From contig BBXU01000593.1 in the NCBI GenBank assembly GCA_001598975.1, positions 41,305-105,304 of the forward strand: a stretch of 64,000 nt of DNA, in the 5' to 3' direction. The stretch comes from Parachlorella kessleri. Its lineage: Eukaryota > Chlorophyta > Trebouxiophyceae > Chlorellales > Chlorellaceae. The notes below the pieces were generated by a model. It saw only the letters and a program-made list of their open reading frames with translations. It did no database searches and was not told where the DNA came from. Numbering within the stretch: the stretch's first letter is position 1; each line of letters opens with the position of its first letter. Below are positions 41,444-53,122 of the stretch, in pieces. A program made the position numbers and the translations under genes.

Positions 41444-41633
41444 ACTTCTGAAGCAAGCATACTCCATGGCCCGGCTCGGTACAGAAAAATGTGGTATGTC
41501 CCCACCTTGCCGCTCTTCATACTAATGAGGGCGGGGCACAGGTGACTACCAGCTCAACACATACAGCAACAGGCCCCCTCCCGCACGGTTTTGCAGTCCC
41601 ACTGACTGACTTGTCCTACGTTGTGAAGTGACA

Positions 41634-44296
41634 CTAGAAGTCGTCCACTGGCTCAGGCCAGCCGTGCTGCACCTCCTCCGGGCAGGGCAGGCCCAGCCCT
41701 GGGCTGCCAGCCAGGTCGAAGCCGTTGGCAAACAGGAAGCCCGCGGGCACCATGCCGCACATGGAGGGCAGGTACGTGATGTTGGTGCTCTGCAGCTGCG
41801 CGGTGGCCAGCGTGTACAGGTTGCCTGCAGCAGCAGCACGGCGGCCAAGGGCTAGGGATGTCGAGCAAGAATGGGCTGGCTTGCCGCTTCCAGGCCAGGC
41901 ACTGCCAGGGGAAGAGGTCCTCTCCATGTTGCCATGTGTGGCACCTAAGCCGGCTCATGACAGCAAGCGCGTTGAGCTGGCATGCAGGGGTGCTAGGCCA
42001 GCACGGGGTTGAGATACTGAGTCCTTCTGCCGGCAGGCTCACCGCTGAACTTGTTGCCGCCGATGGACACCTGAGTGAGGCGCGGGTTCAGGCGGGAGTA
42101 GGAGGGTGGGATCGTCCCTTCCAGCTGGTTATCTGCACAGGCAGGCAGCCAGCAGACTATCACCTTGGGGGCATGACACACCCTGCACTCACAGCACTTA
42201 ACGTGCGTGCGCATAAAACCGGGACTGGCAAGGTGGGTCGATGCCATGCCTTGCACTCCAGGACTACCCAGCAGCGGCATTCAATAAGAGCACTACCGCG
42301 CAAGCAGCAGCGCCGACCGGCTGCAACTAAAGAGCATGTTTCTTATCACAAAAGAAAGCAACGGCTTTGGTTGCTCCAGTGCAGCTGCATGGCCACTGAC
42401 CAAATACGCGGAACCACTCCAGCTTGGTGAGGTTGCTCATCTCAGGAGGGAGGGTGCCCGTCAGCTGCAAGCAGCCGGACAGACCTGCCCTTTACACAAA
42501 TATGCTCCCCCAAGGATAGATGAAGGTTCAGTGTACGGCATGCGCCCGTCCCAGGGATGACAGTATTATCTCCTGGCAAGCGGCAACACCGCAGTGTAAC
42601 CAAGTGCCTGACAGGGACTGCGGGCATGCTTGATGGCGGGGCGCACCTTGTTGCCCTGCATCTTGAACTGGTTCATCCGGTTGAAAATGCCGTAGGCTGC
42701 AGGGATCGTGCCTGCAAGCCACACACCCCTGGCAGTTCCAACCGCTCCCCTAAAACGTTGGATCGCAATTGCAGCCCTCTTTGGTAGGGGCATTTACCAA
42801 AGGCCCCCTTCCCGAGCTGTGCAGCAGGTCACACATGTGCCGGCCTAACAGTGCAGCACTGTGCATTGTTACATGACGCCATCATGTAACAACGAGGCGG
42901 CCTACCCGTGAGTTGGTTCCTGGACAGGTCGTACTCCTCTATCACAGGCAGGCAGCTGGGCACCCAGTCGGGAAGCGTGCCATTGAGGTTGCACACCTGC
43001 AACAATGCGTGAGCAAGCCGAGCTTGGCAAGGGACCGCCCTCACAGAGAGAGCCATAGGTAGCTTAGTAAGCTCACTAAAGGTCCGGTCTATGGTGAGTC
43101 GACCACATCATGGCCGACATAGCAGTACACACACCACACCAGTATGGCACTTGCGCAGACTCGCCTTCATGTCCCATTCCTTGACATGCGGGAAGAGGCA
43201 AATCTCCTGGAACGGTGGTCCCTCCACCCCAGTCAGGGACATGTGGATGTGCGTGACAAGCCCGTCACCAGGAATGTTGTCGTCGCCTGCAACATGCGCA
43301 GCGGGGCTGGAAAGCCGGTTGGGGCGTGCAGAAGGGCAACAAGCAGCATCACAGTGAAGCACCAAAGCGGGGATAGAGCCGGGTTAACGTTTATGCTGCC
43401 TGGCGCTCAGGCCACCAGCAGATCCTCTGTGTGCCACGCTGTGCTGCAGGGACTGACGGTAGAGAGTTTTTGTTGAGCGGCACGCCATGTGGTCCCAGTT
43501 CCTGCACACACCCAGCGCACAGGGCCTCTGAATCAACTCACGAATGGCGAGGGATCCAATTGCTACATTCCCATTCTTGGGGGTGAAGTAGTAGCTTGCT
43601 GTCTGAGCTGCACGTGCTGGCATGTGGCCAACCAGCCGCTCACTCGCTTCCTCCAGTAAGCAGGAGGTGGGGAGTGGCATGCGGTTCAGGGGCAGTAAAC
43701 ACTTACCCCCACCACTGCCTGCCGCATGGGTCACAGACACTGTCAGAGTTGTTTGCGGCGGTCGGGCACTGCAGCAGCTTTCCAGAGTATGCTTCTGTGA
43801 GCCATGGCAGGGTCATCATGTACCCATTGATTCAACACCCAGGACGCACGCCACACTATATGCTGCAAACTACACCAGCTTTGGTGGACTGCGTACCGTC
43901 CAGCTTGCAAGGGCACCCTGCCAGTGCGGTCCTGCAGTTAGGGTTAGAATCTTGGACAATCTGGAGCGTTGAAGGTTACGATGTGCAGCAGGATGGTTGC
44001 AAGCAGCTACCAAGGCTAGCATTGCCGGGACCTACCTCGGTTTATCAGTGCATCCCTAAATTGTTGAAGCTTCTGCACTGCACAGCACAGCACAAGCAGA
44101 GTCCATTATGCAGGACACAGGGAGCTGTCCTTCAACATGTGTGGGGTGCAGGTTGCAGTGTTGACATGCTAACTAGGGTGGCTCAGCAAGATCTAGCAGG
44201 CACGCTCTTACATTCTGAAGGCAGTGTCAGGCACCAGGTAGGTTGTGCTGCCAGAAGCAGCAGGAAGACAGACACGACGACCGTGCTGAACCTCAT
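41634..44296 (-). CDS. secreted leucine-rich repeat protein
   Basis: The start is ATG at 44296, giving a strong signal peptide (MRFSTVVVSVFLLLLAAQ). Exon fragments in order down the strand: 44240-44296; about 43725-43795 (Cys-containing, LLQCPTAANNSDS); 43540-43620 (ASYYFTPKNGNVAIGSLAI); 43145-43290 (THIHMSLTGVEGPPFQEICL); 42905-43000 (LNGTLPDWVPSCLP, YDLSRNQLTG); 42645-42712 (AGTIPAAYGIFNRMNQFKMQGN); 42403-42468 (LTGTLPPEMSNLTKLEWF); 42035-42135 (LEGTIPPSYSRLNPRLTQVSIGGN); 41634-41824, ending after GLPCPEE. The repeats follow the plant-type LxGxLP/IP extracellular LRR pattern. I see no membrane helix or kinase domain, so it is probably secreted or wall-associated. It is divergently paired with a FAS1/PAN secreted gene. 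Junction phases were not all checked. Confidence 0.75.
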
Positions 44297-44526
44297 GTTT
44301 GGACACCCAACAAAGTGCCGATTTGGCAACAGCACGACACTCAAGGCATGTTCTCTGCCGTTCACTATCGCACTATGGTGGACCATGTGCCGTCAGACTA
44401 GCTTCCATTGCAGCTTCTGCATTGGAATCTGCAGTGCGTCTCCTGGACTCCGTTGCGTGTTGACACAGTATTTTTCTGGTCAGGAGGAGACAAGCAGAGA
44501 GGAGCTTCCCTGGTGAGACGGCGACG
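44297..44526. promoter_or_regulatory. bidirectional promoter of two secreted-protein genes
   Basis: Only 230 bases separate the start codons of the LRR gene (-) and the FAS1/PAN gene (+), so the two probably share promoter elements. No clear TATA box. Confidence 0.5.
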
Positions 44527-47500
44527 ATGCGGCTGAATGGCGGCGTCCTGCTCATGATATGCCTGGCAGGTTGGTGGAAGGGAGCGCCCATTGGGTTGCT
44601 GCTTACCTGCTGCATCCGCATGGCAACAGAAGACTGGGCTTGTACAAGCACATGTGTTGGCTGCAACATGCGCCCGCAGCATGCGAGCCTCCCACTTGAG
44701 TTGGACCTGCAAGCAAATGCCGCCAGCAAGCCCACCACACACACTGTGACTTGTGCCTTCAGGTGCTGATGCAGCCGCTCTGGGTTTCACCCGTCTGTGG
44801 TTTGCACTGTAGGGCTGCTTTTTCGGTGCCATGGGGCCCAGGAGGACACCCCGGTCAACCAGCTGGCCTGGCATGACGGCATGCTGTTCTTCAATGGCGC
44901 CATCCGCAAAAGCATCCCGCCCAATGCGACGGTGGCAGGGCTCGATGTTGCTGCCCAGGCGGTAAGCATCCCAAGCAAGCAACACAGCGCAAAGCCGCCA
45001 CGTCTCAGGGTTCATGACAGGATGCTAGCGCACCAGCTGCAGTACACCCTGGAATCCCAGCATGGGGGGACTGATGAGGGCGGGTTCCCAGCCGGCTCAA
45101 CTCCCGTCAGCTTCCTATGAAGGTGTTAATGCTACTCCCTCAGCTGACCTGATTCCCCACTAGCTCGCCCTTCAGTGGGTTCCGCCACCACTTGCAGGTG
45201 CCCTTGTTCCCTGCAAGTGCGCTGAAGCTTGCAGCCGTTTGAGGCCACAATGGTGGGCTAATCGTACTATACCCATAAACGCCTCTCTCTGAGCTCACCA
45301 GCCTGGTGTCCAAATCCACCTGTCGCCCATGTGTTGATCTTCCCTCCTGTCTGCCTGCGCCGCATGCAGGTGCCCTGTGCGTGCAGCGATGGCGACCCAC
45401 GCAGTGAGAGCTCCCTCCTGGTAGATGTGGACTGCTTCTACCAGGCATACTTTGACAATTGCAACGCCAGCTTCATGTCCTCCTTCCTGCAAGAGCTGCT
45501 GGGGCTGGACGGTAAGCGCCAGCAGGCAGAGGCTTATCGGCTGCCGGGCGAGTGCAAGTCGCAGCCTGCTCCCTGGGATGACAGATCTGGATGTGGCTGT
45601 TGCATGTGCCGCTTGCGCGTACCACTGGTGCACACTGGCACTACAGGATGGGGAGACTTGCGTCCAGGCAGAGTTGACTGGGGGCAAGCGACGCGTATAT
45701 CATGTGAGCCTATATGCAGCGGCAGTCAGGTGCAGCTGAGTTTCGAGGCTACAGCACCCCTTCATCTGCTGTAAGACCTTCAAGAAATATACCTGTTGCC
45801 TGTGTGTGCCCAGGGTTCTGCCAGACCAGCTGTGGACGTTGCACATGCTGCACCAACCCCGCTGATGTGCTGACCAAGCTCAACGCCACACGCTTCCTCC
45901 AGGTCGGTGCCTGGGACACTGCGCTGCACAAGCAGGTTGGATGGTCTGTCGGTATCCAATTGGCTGCAATGGGCTGTGCCTGGACCCAGCCAAGTGCATA
46001 AGTGAACTGTAGTTGAATGCTGAGCTCTCGCCCGATACTTGCGCACTTTCTCGTGCATGCATCTGCTGCTCGCATATTTTGTGCCCTTATTCCTGCTATG
46101 CACAGGCCCTGGAAGCCGCCCAGCCTTCCCTGCTGGACTTGTTCAGACACCCTGGGTACATGACAACCATCCTGGTGCCCACCACACGATGCATGGGATG
46201 CGGCTCTGGCTGCCTACGGTGAGGTCTCATTCTGGCATCTCCGTTGGCTGCCCAACATCGGTGTGGTGCAAGTCGTCCACGCCGGGCCAGCATGGATACC
46301 ATTACAACAGAAGCACGCGGAGCCTGAGAAGTGTAGAGTCACAATGCGGTGAAGCTTTGGGGTGCGGGCACTGCCGGATAGAAGTCACATGTTGGCATTG
46401 TCCCGGGTGCTGATCCTGCTGGCTCTTGGCTGCTTGCTGTGCAGGGAATCTCCTACAGGACCCCGCTGTGCTCCAGCAGGTCCTCAAGTTCCACATACTT
46501 CCGCCAGAGCCAGTGCGACGGTGAGTGCCCGACTGCGTGCGGTGCCTCCCATCCACCCCAGGTACTCACTGTTTCATGGTGTCCTGTACACATGCCTGCC
46601 ACACAGCGGTCTCAAGCCTGCAGTCCAAGGCATGTGACGCAAGCGTGTGCCGTTGGGGGCCAGCTGAGCAGCCAGCTGCTAAGCGGGAAGTGGTCCCAAC
46701 TTTTGGGCTCCGGGTCCTGCGCTTTTTTCCTGCATTGGTTGCAGGGGCTTGTGGACCACGCCTTTCATGTCTGTGGGAGCAAAGCTGTACACCACATATG
46801 ATGGCCCAGCAACACTGGCTGTAAGCCATTTGCGCTCCCGCCTTCAGTCACTGCCTACGGGGGATTGACTGGCTTCCAGATCACCGGCCCTATTAACTCC
46901 GCCACTGTCCTGAAGGTCAGCCCCGATTGTGCCTTCCCAGTCATGTCTAAGCTGTGCTGCCTGAGGGCAGCTGCACAGCCATAGCTAGCTGACCACAAGT
47001 CTTCGCCCCATGCCTGCATCCTCCTGCCGGCATCATCGGGCGGGGCGTCAAGAGACTGTTTGCGCTACTGCCTACCTCAGGCTGCTAGCGAAGCGGTTGA
47101 CGGCGACAGAGTGCATTGAAGCACGACCCCTGACTGCGTGCTGGCATTCTCTCATGGTGCAGAGCGACATCATGAGCTGCAAGTCATACCTCAACGTGAT
47201 CGACACGGTGCTCTTGCCATTCGACCCTGCACCTCTGGCTAATGGCGGTGGAGTGGCTAGCGCGCTGGGAGTCCCCCCACAGTGCAGTGTGCAAGCTAAT
47301 GGCATGATCAATGGATCCACAACCGTGCTGGATGGCAACGCCAACCGGCAGGTCAGTGGTCCTACGCTCAAGCTGTGGTTGGGCCGCCCGTCATTTAAGA
47401 GACGTAAGCCAGTCACTGCAGGACATTTTACAGCTCCGTCTCGTTTTATTGTTACTTTTGTCGTGTCTGCTTCGTGCTTCGGAAGACCAGGGCTGGTGCA

Positions 47501-48095
47501 TCCAGCATCTATTCGTTTGCAATCCCTACTGTGCTCAACAGTCCTGGCCAGTCAACCAACCTGCAACTGAAAGATTGCTACGCTGCAGAAAACAGTGGCG
47601 GGATGCTGCGCATCCTGCCAGGCGTCTGGTGGCTGCAACGCTTGGCAGTACTGCGCCAACAAGGGCGGCTGCAAGATGCCAGATGGCACTCTGTTCAAGG
47701 CAAGCTTAAGGCTGCTTTGAAGGCTTTGTGACTGCAATCATGTTACCTTCCCATCGATGTTGAGAACGTTGAGAAAGCAGCAGTGGCACTGGTTAAACCA
47801 TGGAGCAAGATGTGAGGTCCATGGTACGCAACCCATACCACTGAGCATGCAGGCCATGCGGGGAATCAACTCACAATGGCTCAACTATAGGGTAACCCCT
47901 TTACCTCTTTGCTGTTTGGTGCAGTATGGCTACTGTCAGCTGCTGCACAGTCCAGAGGTGGCTGAAGGGCAACCTCCTTCGTACGGTGACTTCGGACCCG
48001 TGACTGTTCCACTGGTAGCGGGGTACATCAGCAGCGCACCCCCGGTCGCAGCAGCGGGGAGGCGGCTCCTGGAGGGCCAAGCTGCAGAAGGTTGA
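44527..48095 (+). CDS. secreted protein with Cys-rich module, FAS1 domain and PAN/Apple-like module
   Basis: Signal peptide MRLNGGVLLMICLAG at the start (exon 44527-44569). Then an N-terminal region (WHDGMLFFNGAIRKS, about 44820-44960); a Cys-rich ShK-like module (CACSDGDP at 45370-45512, then FCQTSCGRCTCC at 45813-45903); a FAS1 adhesion domain from 46105 (AAQPSLLDLFRHPGYMTTILVP), with NLLQDPAVLQQVLKFHILP (46445-46520), GLWTTPFMSVGAKLYT (46745-46820) and SYLNVIDTVLLP (from 47161); and a PAN/Apple-like module (CCASCQASGGCNAW, near 47610), with the chain ending at 48095. FAS1 proteins act in cell adhesion and wall attachment. The frame breaks twice inside FAS1, near 46187 and at 46820-46847. 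These could be sequence errors, unusual splicing or early decay, so the gene model is provisional. Confidence 0.75.
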
Positions 48096-48699
48096 CCCTC
48101 GAGATGTACTCATTGGCCTGGATGCTTATCTTGTAAATCGATTTAAAGTATGCTTGAACAGAGCAGTTCAGCAAGCAGAATTGATTCTGTTGACATGCCG
48201 GTTTTGAAGCTGAGGCGGTTCGCCTCTTAGCAACAGGCCAAACCAACATCAGTGCTTGGAGGGGCAGCTATATATCTGACTCACGGATCTGGTTCACTTG
48301 CTTACCAACGTCTGCTTTGCTTACATGCGCAGCACCTGTGCAAGCCATCACATACAGCTCCTATTACACATGTGCTGGCAAGGCTGGTAGTCCAAGGGCG
48401 CTAGGATGCTGTCGGCATCAGATTCCAACGCTGCGTCGTTTGCTCAGCGTCACTAGCTGCTCCCTTGCAATTGTCGCCGCTTTCGAGGCCTTTCGGTGCC
48501 CTTTGGGCCCTGCTCCATGTGCTTACCGCTCGTTCTAACCCATCCGCGCAAACCCCTCAAGGGCATATACCCAGGGCACAGTATCGCAGTAGATAGGCTA
48601 CCGCAAGCAGACGAAAGCATAGTAGAGAAGAGTGTTGCCGAAGAGGGCTTTGCGTCGCAGAAGGAAACGCACCGTTCTGCGTTTTGACCTCGGGGCAAG
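48096..48699. other. intergenic, FAS1/PAN 3' flank and aminotransferase promoter
   Basis: No additional gene supported. Confidence 0.4.
48132..48136 (+). terminator. TGTAA poly(A) signal for the FAS1/PAN gene
   Basis: TGTAA 37 bases after the TGA stop. Confidence 0.5.
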
Positions 48700-51600
48700 A
48701 TGTCGTTCGCTTCAGGTACGCTAGCTACTACTGTCCCAGCCGGCCTATGTGGTGTGTCTGAAAGCACTTCACAACAAACCCTGCGCCTTCTGTAGTCCCG
48801 CCTTGATAGCTCAGCAGCCCTAGGGCTTGCTGCAAGATGGTGTATGTTTGGCGTCCAGGCCCCAACCTACTGACCGTGGGTCCCTGCTGCAGGTGGCATA
48901 GCGCCCAACCCTGTCCTAGCCCAGCCAGCAGCCTGGGCACCTGCCACTCGGCCAGCTGCAGTGCCTGCCGCAGCAGGCCTGGACCTCACAGTGCTCCCAG
49001 CGCACAGCGACCGGGCCATGTCGCGTGCAGATCCAGCTGAGGAGGGTGGGGCTCTCAGTCGTGAAGAGATCCTAGAGAAACGCAGGCGCCACCTGGGTCC
49101 CAACGTAGCACTCTTCTTTGACGACCCGCTGCATATTGTGGCGGGACGTGGCTGCGAACTGTTTGACCCGGAGGGTCACAGCTACCTGGACTGCATAAAC
49201 AATGTCTCTCATGTAGGGCACAGCCACCCTAAGGTGGGTTTCTGGGGAAGCCTGCAGCCGTCACTGGCTGCCACCAGCACCTGCAGCTACATGCATGCAG
49301 GCATCAGTGGCAGGAGAGCAGTTGTTATAGGCAGGGCCCGGCAGAGGATGGTCCCCTCAGCACGGGGTGATGCGACTCAACGCGGTTTTTGAGCCTCAGT
49401 GGTAATGCAGATTTGCTTTATGCTGTTCAGGTGGCAGCAGCGGTCTCCCGGCAGTTGTACACGCTCAACACGAACTGCCGGTATTTGCACTCTGCGCTCG
49501 TCAACTATGCAGAGGTGCTGCAGGCCACCATGCCTGACCCACTTGAGGTACGAGATTGACCCTCATAGCAGATTGATTTGGCCCTGGACATCTTTCCTTG
49601 TAGCCATCAGAAGCAAGTGTCTTGAGCCAAAGCAGCATGGCCCAGACAGCTGCTGCGGGGCCGGCATCCTCACAGTTTGGGCGCTTAGCTAGCTTACAGT
49701 GCATAGGCAGCAATGCTATGTTTACTGCAAGCATGGAATACTCCCTCCAACTCCCCCAGTCCACCCCCGTGGGTGTCTGTCCAGCTGGGGGAGGGCTACA
49801 CTAAGAGTGTGCGCCCGCAAACCGTGTTGCAGGTCGTCTACATGGTATGCTCTGGCTCGGAAGCCAACGACCTGGCTTGGCGCATGGCTGTGGAGAATGC
49901 CCGACAACAGGGGGTGTCAGCCCCCCTGCATGTGGTGGTCATGGACCACGCCTACCATGGCCACACTAGCTTCTGCACCGATGCCTCGCCCTACAAGCAC
50001 AATGGCCCGGGTGAGTGACAAATCAAGCCGGACCAGAAGCTAGACCCGCTATGGCTGGGTGGGCTTAGAGATAGCTGGGAGAAGCGGTGGACAGCATGAA
50101 CCACTGGAGGCTGCAAGCTCCCTCAAGAACATAGATGACCTATAGAAGCCCTGCTTTCTCGGCTGTTCTTGGAATTCCTGTTCTAGGCTGTTGCAGGCGG
50201 TTCAGGCACTCCCACATACGTGCATGTACTTCCTTGTCCGGATGTGTACCGGGGCAAGAACCTGGACGGGGCCACGGCAGCACGCAAAGCCATCGCTGCA
50301 GCGCGGGCGCAGGGCGGCAGGGTAGCTGCCTTCTTCTGCGAATCCATCATTTCTTGCGGAGGCCAGGTGGGCATCTGGCTTGAGTCCAGCCTGCAACTGA
50401 GGGTGGGACATGCTAGGGGCTTGCGTGGTGGTCTGCACATATTTCATTGCCACGTTGCTTGTTCTAAGGGCCTTACAGCAGCTTGCCTATTATGCTTCAC
50501 TTGCAAAGGTGATCTGTCCTTGTCCCTACCCACTCCAGCAAGCAAGTAAATTCCCATGCTGCTGCATGCAGGTGATCCTTCCAGCGGGCTACCTGGAAAG
50601 CGTGTACCGTGAGATGCGGGCTGAGGGCGCTCTGTGCGTCGCGGACGAGGTGCAGTGCGGCTTTGGCCGAGTGGGCCGCGCCTTCTGGGCCTTCGAGCTG
50701 CAGGATGTGGTTCCTGATATTGTGACCTGTGGCAAGCCCATCGGCAACGGCTTCCCCATGTCGGCTGTGGTCACCTCACGCCAGGTGGCAGCGCGGTTTT
50801 CTAACGGCATGGAGTTCTTCGCCACATACGGTGGCTCCACAGCAGCCGCCACTGCAGGTGAGTAAATAGTCACCCACGGGCTGGGTGGCTCTTGTGCTGG
50901 TCACTACTCATGCTGGAGCTTGGAGCAGGCCTTGGCACGTGATGATGGATGTTGACCCGCTCCCTGCACCTTGCCGAACATCCTGAGAGCTGCCCTAGGA
51001 GCGGTGAGTCGGTGCTGCTGCTCTCGCCCAGTCACCTGCTGGGTTGGTTGGCGCCTGCAGGGCTTGCAGTAATGGAGGTGATACGCGAGGAGGGGCTTCA
51101 GGAGAATGCACTACTGGTCGGCTCCTACCTCAGAAGGAGACTGCGGGAGCTGCAGGTGCGCAACTGACAGGTTTGACGATCGTTGACCAGGGAACTCCCG
51201 CTTACGTTTTAAGAAAAGGTCCAGCCCCTCATTATAGGCCCCGAGTAGACGCCCGTGGGTTTGTCAACTGTGCCTTGAGCCAGCGGAAATGCACCAGAAC
51301 ACTCTTTTCGTGCACCTCGGCACGTGAGCATTGGTAGCTCCTGCCTTGCCTGCGATGCAGGAGCAGTACCCTGACATCATAGGTGATGTGCGGGGCGAGG
51401 GGCTGATGATAGGGGTGGAGATCGTGACCGATGCCTCCTCCAAGGCGCAGGCACCCGTGGTAAGCCCGGGATGCAGTGGCCAAGACCTTGAGCTGTGTTG
51501 CAACAGTGTGCTGGACTCGATGCTCATTCTCTTCTCTTTATTTTTGCAACCTGCCTTGCATGGTCTGCCCTTTGCAAGTGCGAGTACTTTATATGAGAGT

Positions 51601-51965
51601 GAGTTGTTACACGCGTGCTTGGGACGGTGGGCTTGCAAGTGAGGATGTTCAGCAGTGCTCGTCCTTTCGCCCTGTTACAGCTGGCCAAGCACCTTAAGGA
51701 GCGTTGCCGCGCCGCGCATCGCGTGCTGCTTAGCACCGAGGGCCCCTACGGCAACATCATCAAGATCAAGCCACCCATCTGCTTTGGCGTGGCCGAGGCC
51801 GACCGCATGCTGGCGGCCCTGGAGGCCGTGATAGAGCAGGAGATAGAGGGTGTGCCAGGGCTCAAGCATGAGCTGCTGGCTGCCAGCCGGCTGGAGGTGG
51901 CAGCAGCACGGGAGATGGCTGCAGCTCGGGAGCAGCAGGCGGGGCATCAGCTGGCAAGACTCTGA
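48700..51965 (+). CDS. class-III PLP aminotransferase-fold enzyme, ETNPPL/AGXT2-like
   Basis: Nine exons close into 528 residues: 48700-48715, 48893-49233, 49431-49547, 49833-50010, 50197-50366, 50572-50857, 51061-51155, 51361-51459, 51681-51965. The first exon is only 16 bases, and its phase fits the next exon exactly. Family blocks: [71 protein letters not shown] (PLP-binding Asp299), [10 protein letters not shown] (Schiff-base Lys329) and [13 protein letters not shown] near the end. The last block and the NNVSHVGH motif favour ethanolamine-phosphate or phospho-hydroxylysine phospho-lyase over alanine-glyoxylate aminotransferase 2, but the choice is not certain. The N-terminal 60 residues are Ala/Pro-rich and may target an organelle. 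The C-terminal 40 residues form a charged Ala/Glu/Arg helix. Confidence 0.94.
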
Positions 51966-53122
51966 GAGGGAGTCTCTGGCAAGGGCACTTTGGGCCGCAG
52001 GGTTAAGCAGCAACTTCGTGGGTGACTTATGTAATATTTGGTTGTTAGTTCTTGCCTGCTTTTCGTGTGCGGTGCTGACGTGAAGCAAGAAGGAAGGTGA
52101 CAATGCTCCCTGGGAAATATTCCAGCAACAACGGGGCTGCAAAGTTGGGGTGACGCTAGCAGCATCAAAATGCACGCAGGCAGGGGGTGCACCAACCAAG
52201 CAATTGTGGTGCATCAACCTGCCATTTAAGGGTTCCTTGGATGTGTCCCTGGCCACCCTTGTACCATCTACTTGTTCTTGTCTCTTTCACCTTCATTGCA
52301 TTCGTGGTTGTCTTATGCACACTTGCCTGGATCCTAGACCTCCCTTGTTGACTCTCCATATGCTATGTTGTGTGCCGCTCCATTCTTTGTATCAACACTG
52401 CTCTATTGCCTTCGTGTGTGTCGCGCCTCTGGGCCTTTTGTTGCCAGCCTACTCTACCTTTTGACCCCTCGTATTGGTGGCTTTAGCCTTAGTCGTGTAT
52501 GTGTGTACTACATTTTGTCAACAGTACATGTACCAGAGGCAACCTATGCTGTGTTGTTTGTGTGGGAAACCTTGTTGACCTTGTCCAGCCAGTCTACTTC
52601 ATGATCCTATGCAGCCTAGACGATGAGAAACTCTATAAAGGCTTGACCTCAGCGTCAGTGCTACCTTTTACCTTATACCCTGCTTATACCTCAAACGTCT
52701 AAGCAAGCTAGACTGTGGACTGTGGCAGCAAAGGAGGCAACATGAAAGGCCATGAAAAGAGAAATGGACAGCAATCCATTCAGCAAAATAAAACTATAGA
52801 TCAGAGCATACATGCATATAGCTCTGTCCAATAAGTCCAGTATTGCTATACCTCCTCTCTGACTCGCAACCCCTGCCACCTCCACCAAAACTAGTGTTTA
52901 GACTCGGCGCAGCCAAGGGGAGCAATACTTGGTGAAAGTCTGCACATCACCACTACCGTTATAACTGCTGGCTCAAACGCATATGCAAAGGACGGACCCA
53001 CTTCTGCACCAGGTTTTGCTGCCCACGATATCAACATCCCACCAACTCGTTTAGTGCCACAGCTGCAGCACACAAGGAGCAACCTGTCTGCGCGATTTCC
53101 AACCCAGACCAAGCCTGAATGC
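51966..53122. other. convergent 3' flanks, no gene
   Basis: A less GC-rich stretch between the aminotransferase and the MePCE gene. No supported gene, RNA or repeat. Confidence 0.4.
52030..52034 (+). terminator. TGTAA poly(A) signal for the aminotransferase gene
   Basis: TGTAA 65 bases after the stop. Confidence 0.55.

Larger units (their letters stand above)
40450..41633. other. convergent 3' flanks of KDM4 and the LRR gene
   Basis: No supported gene. Contains poly(A) signals for both neighbours. Confidence 0.4.
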
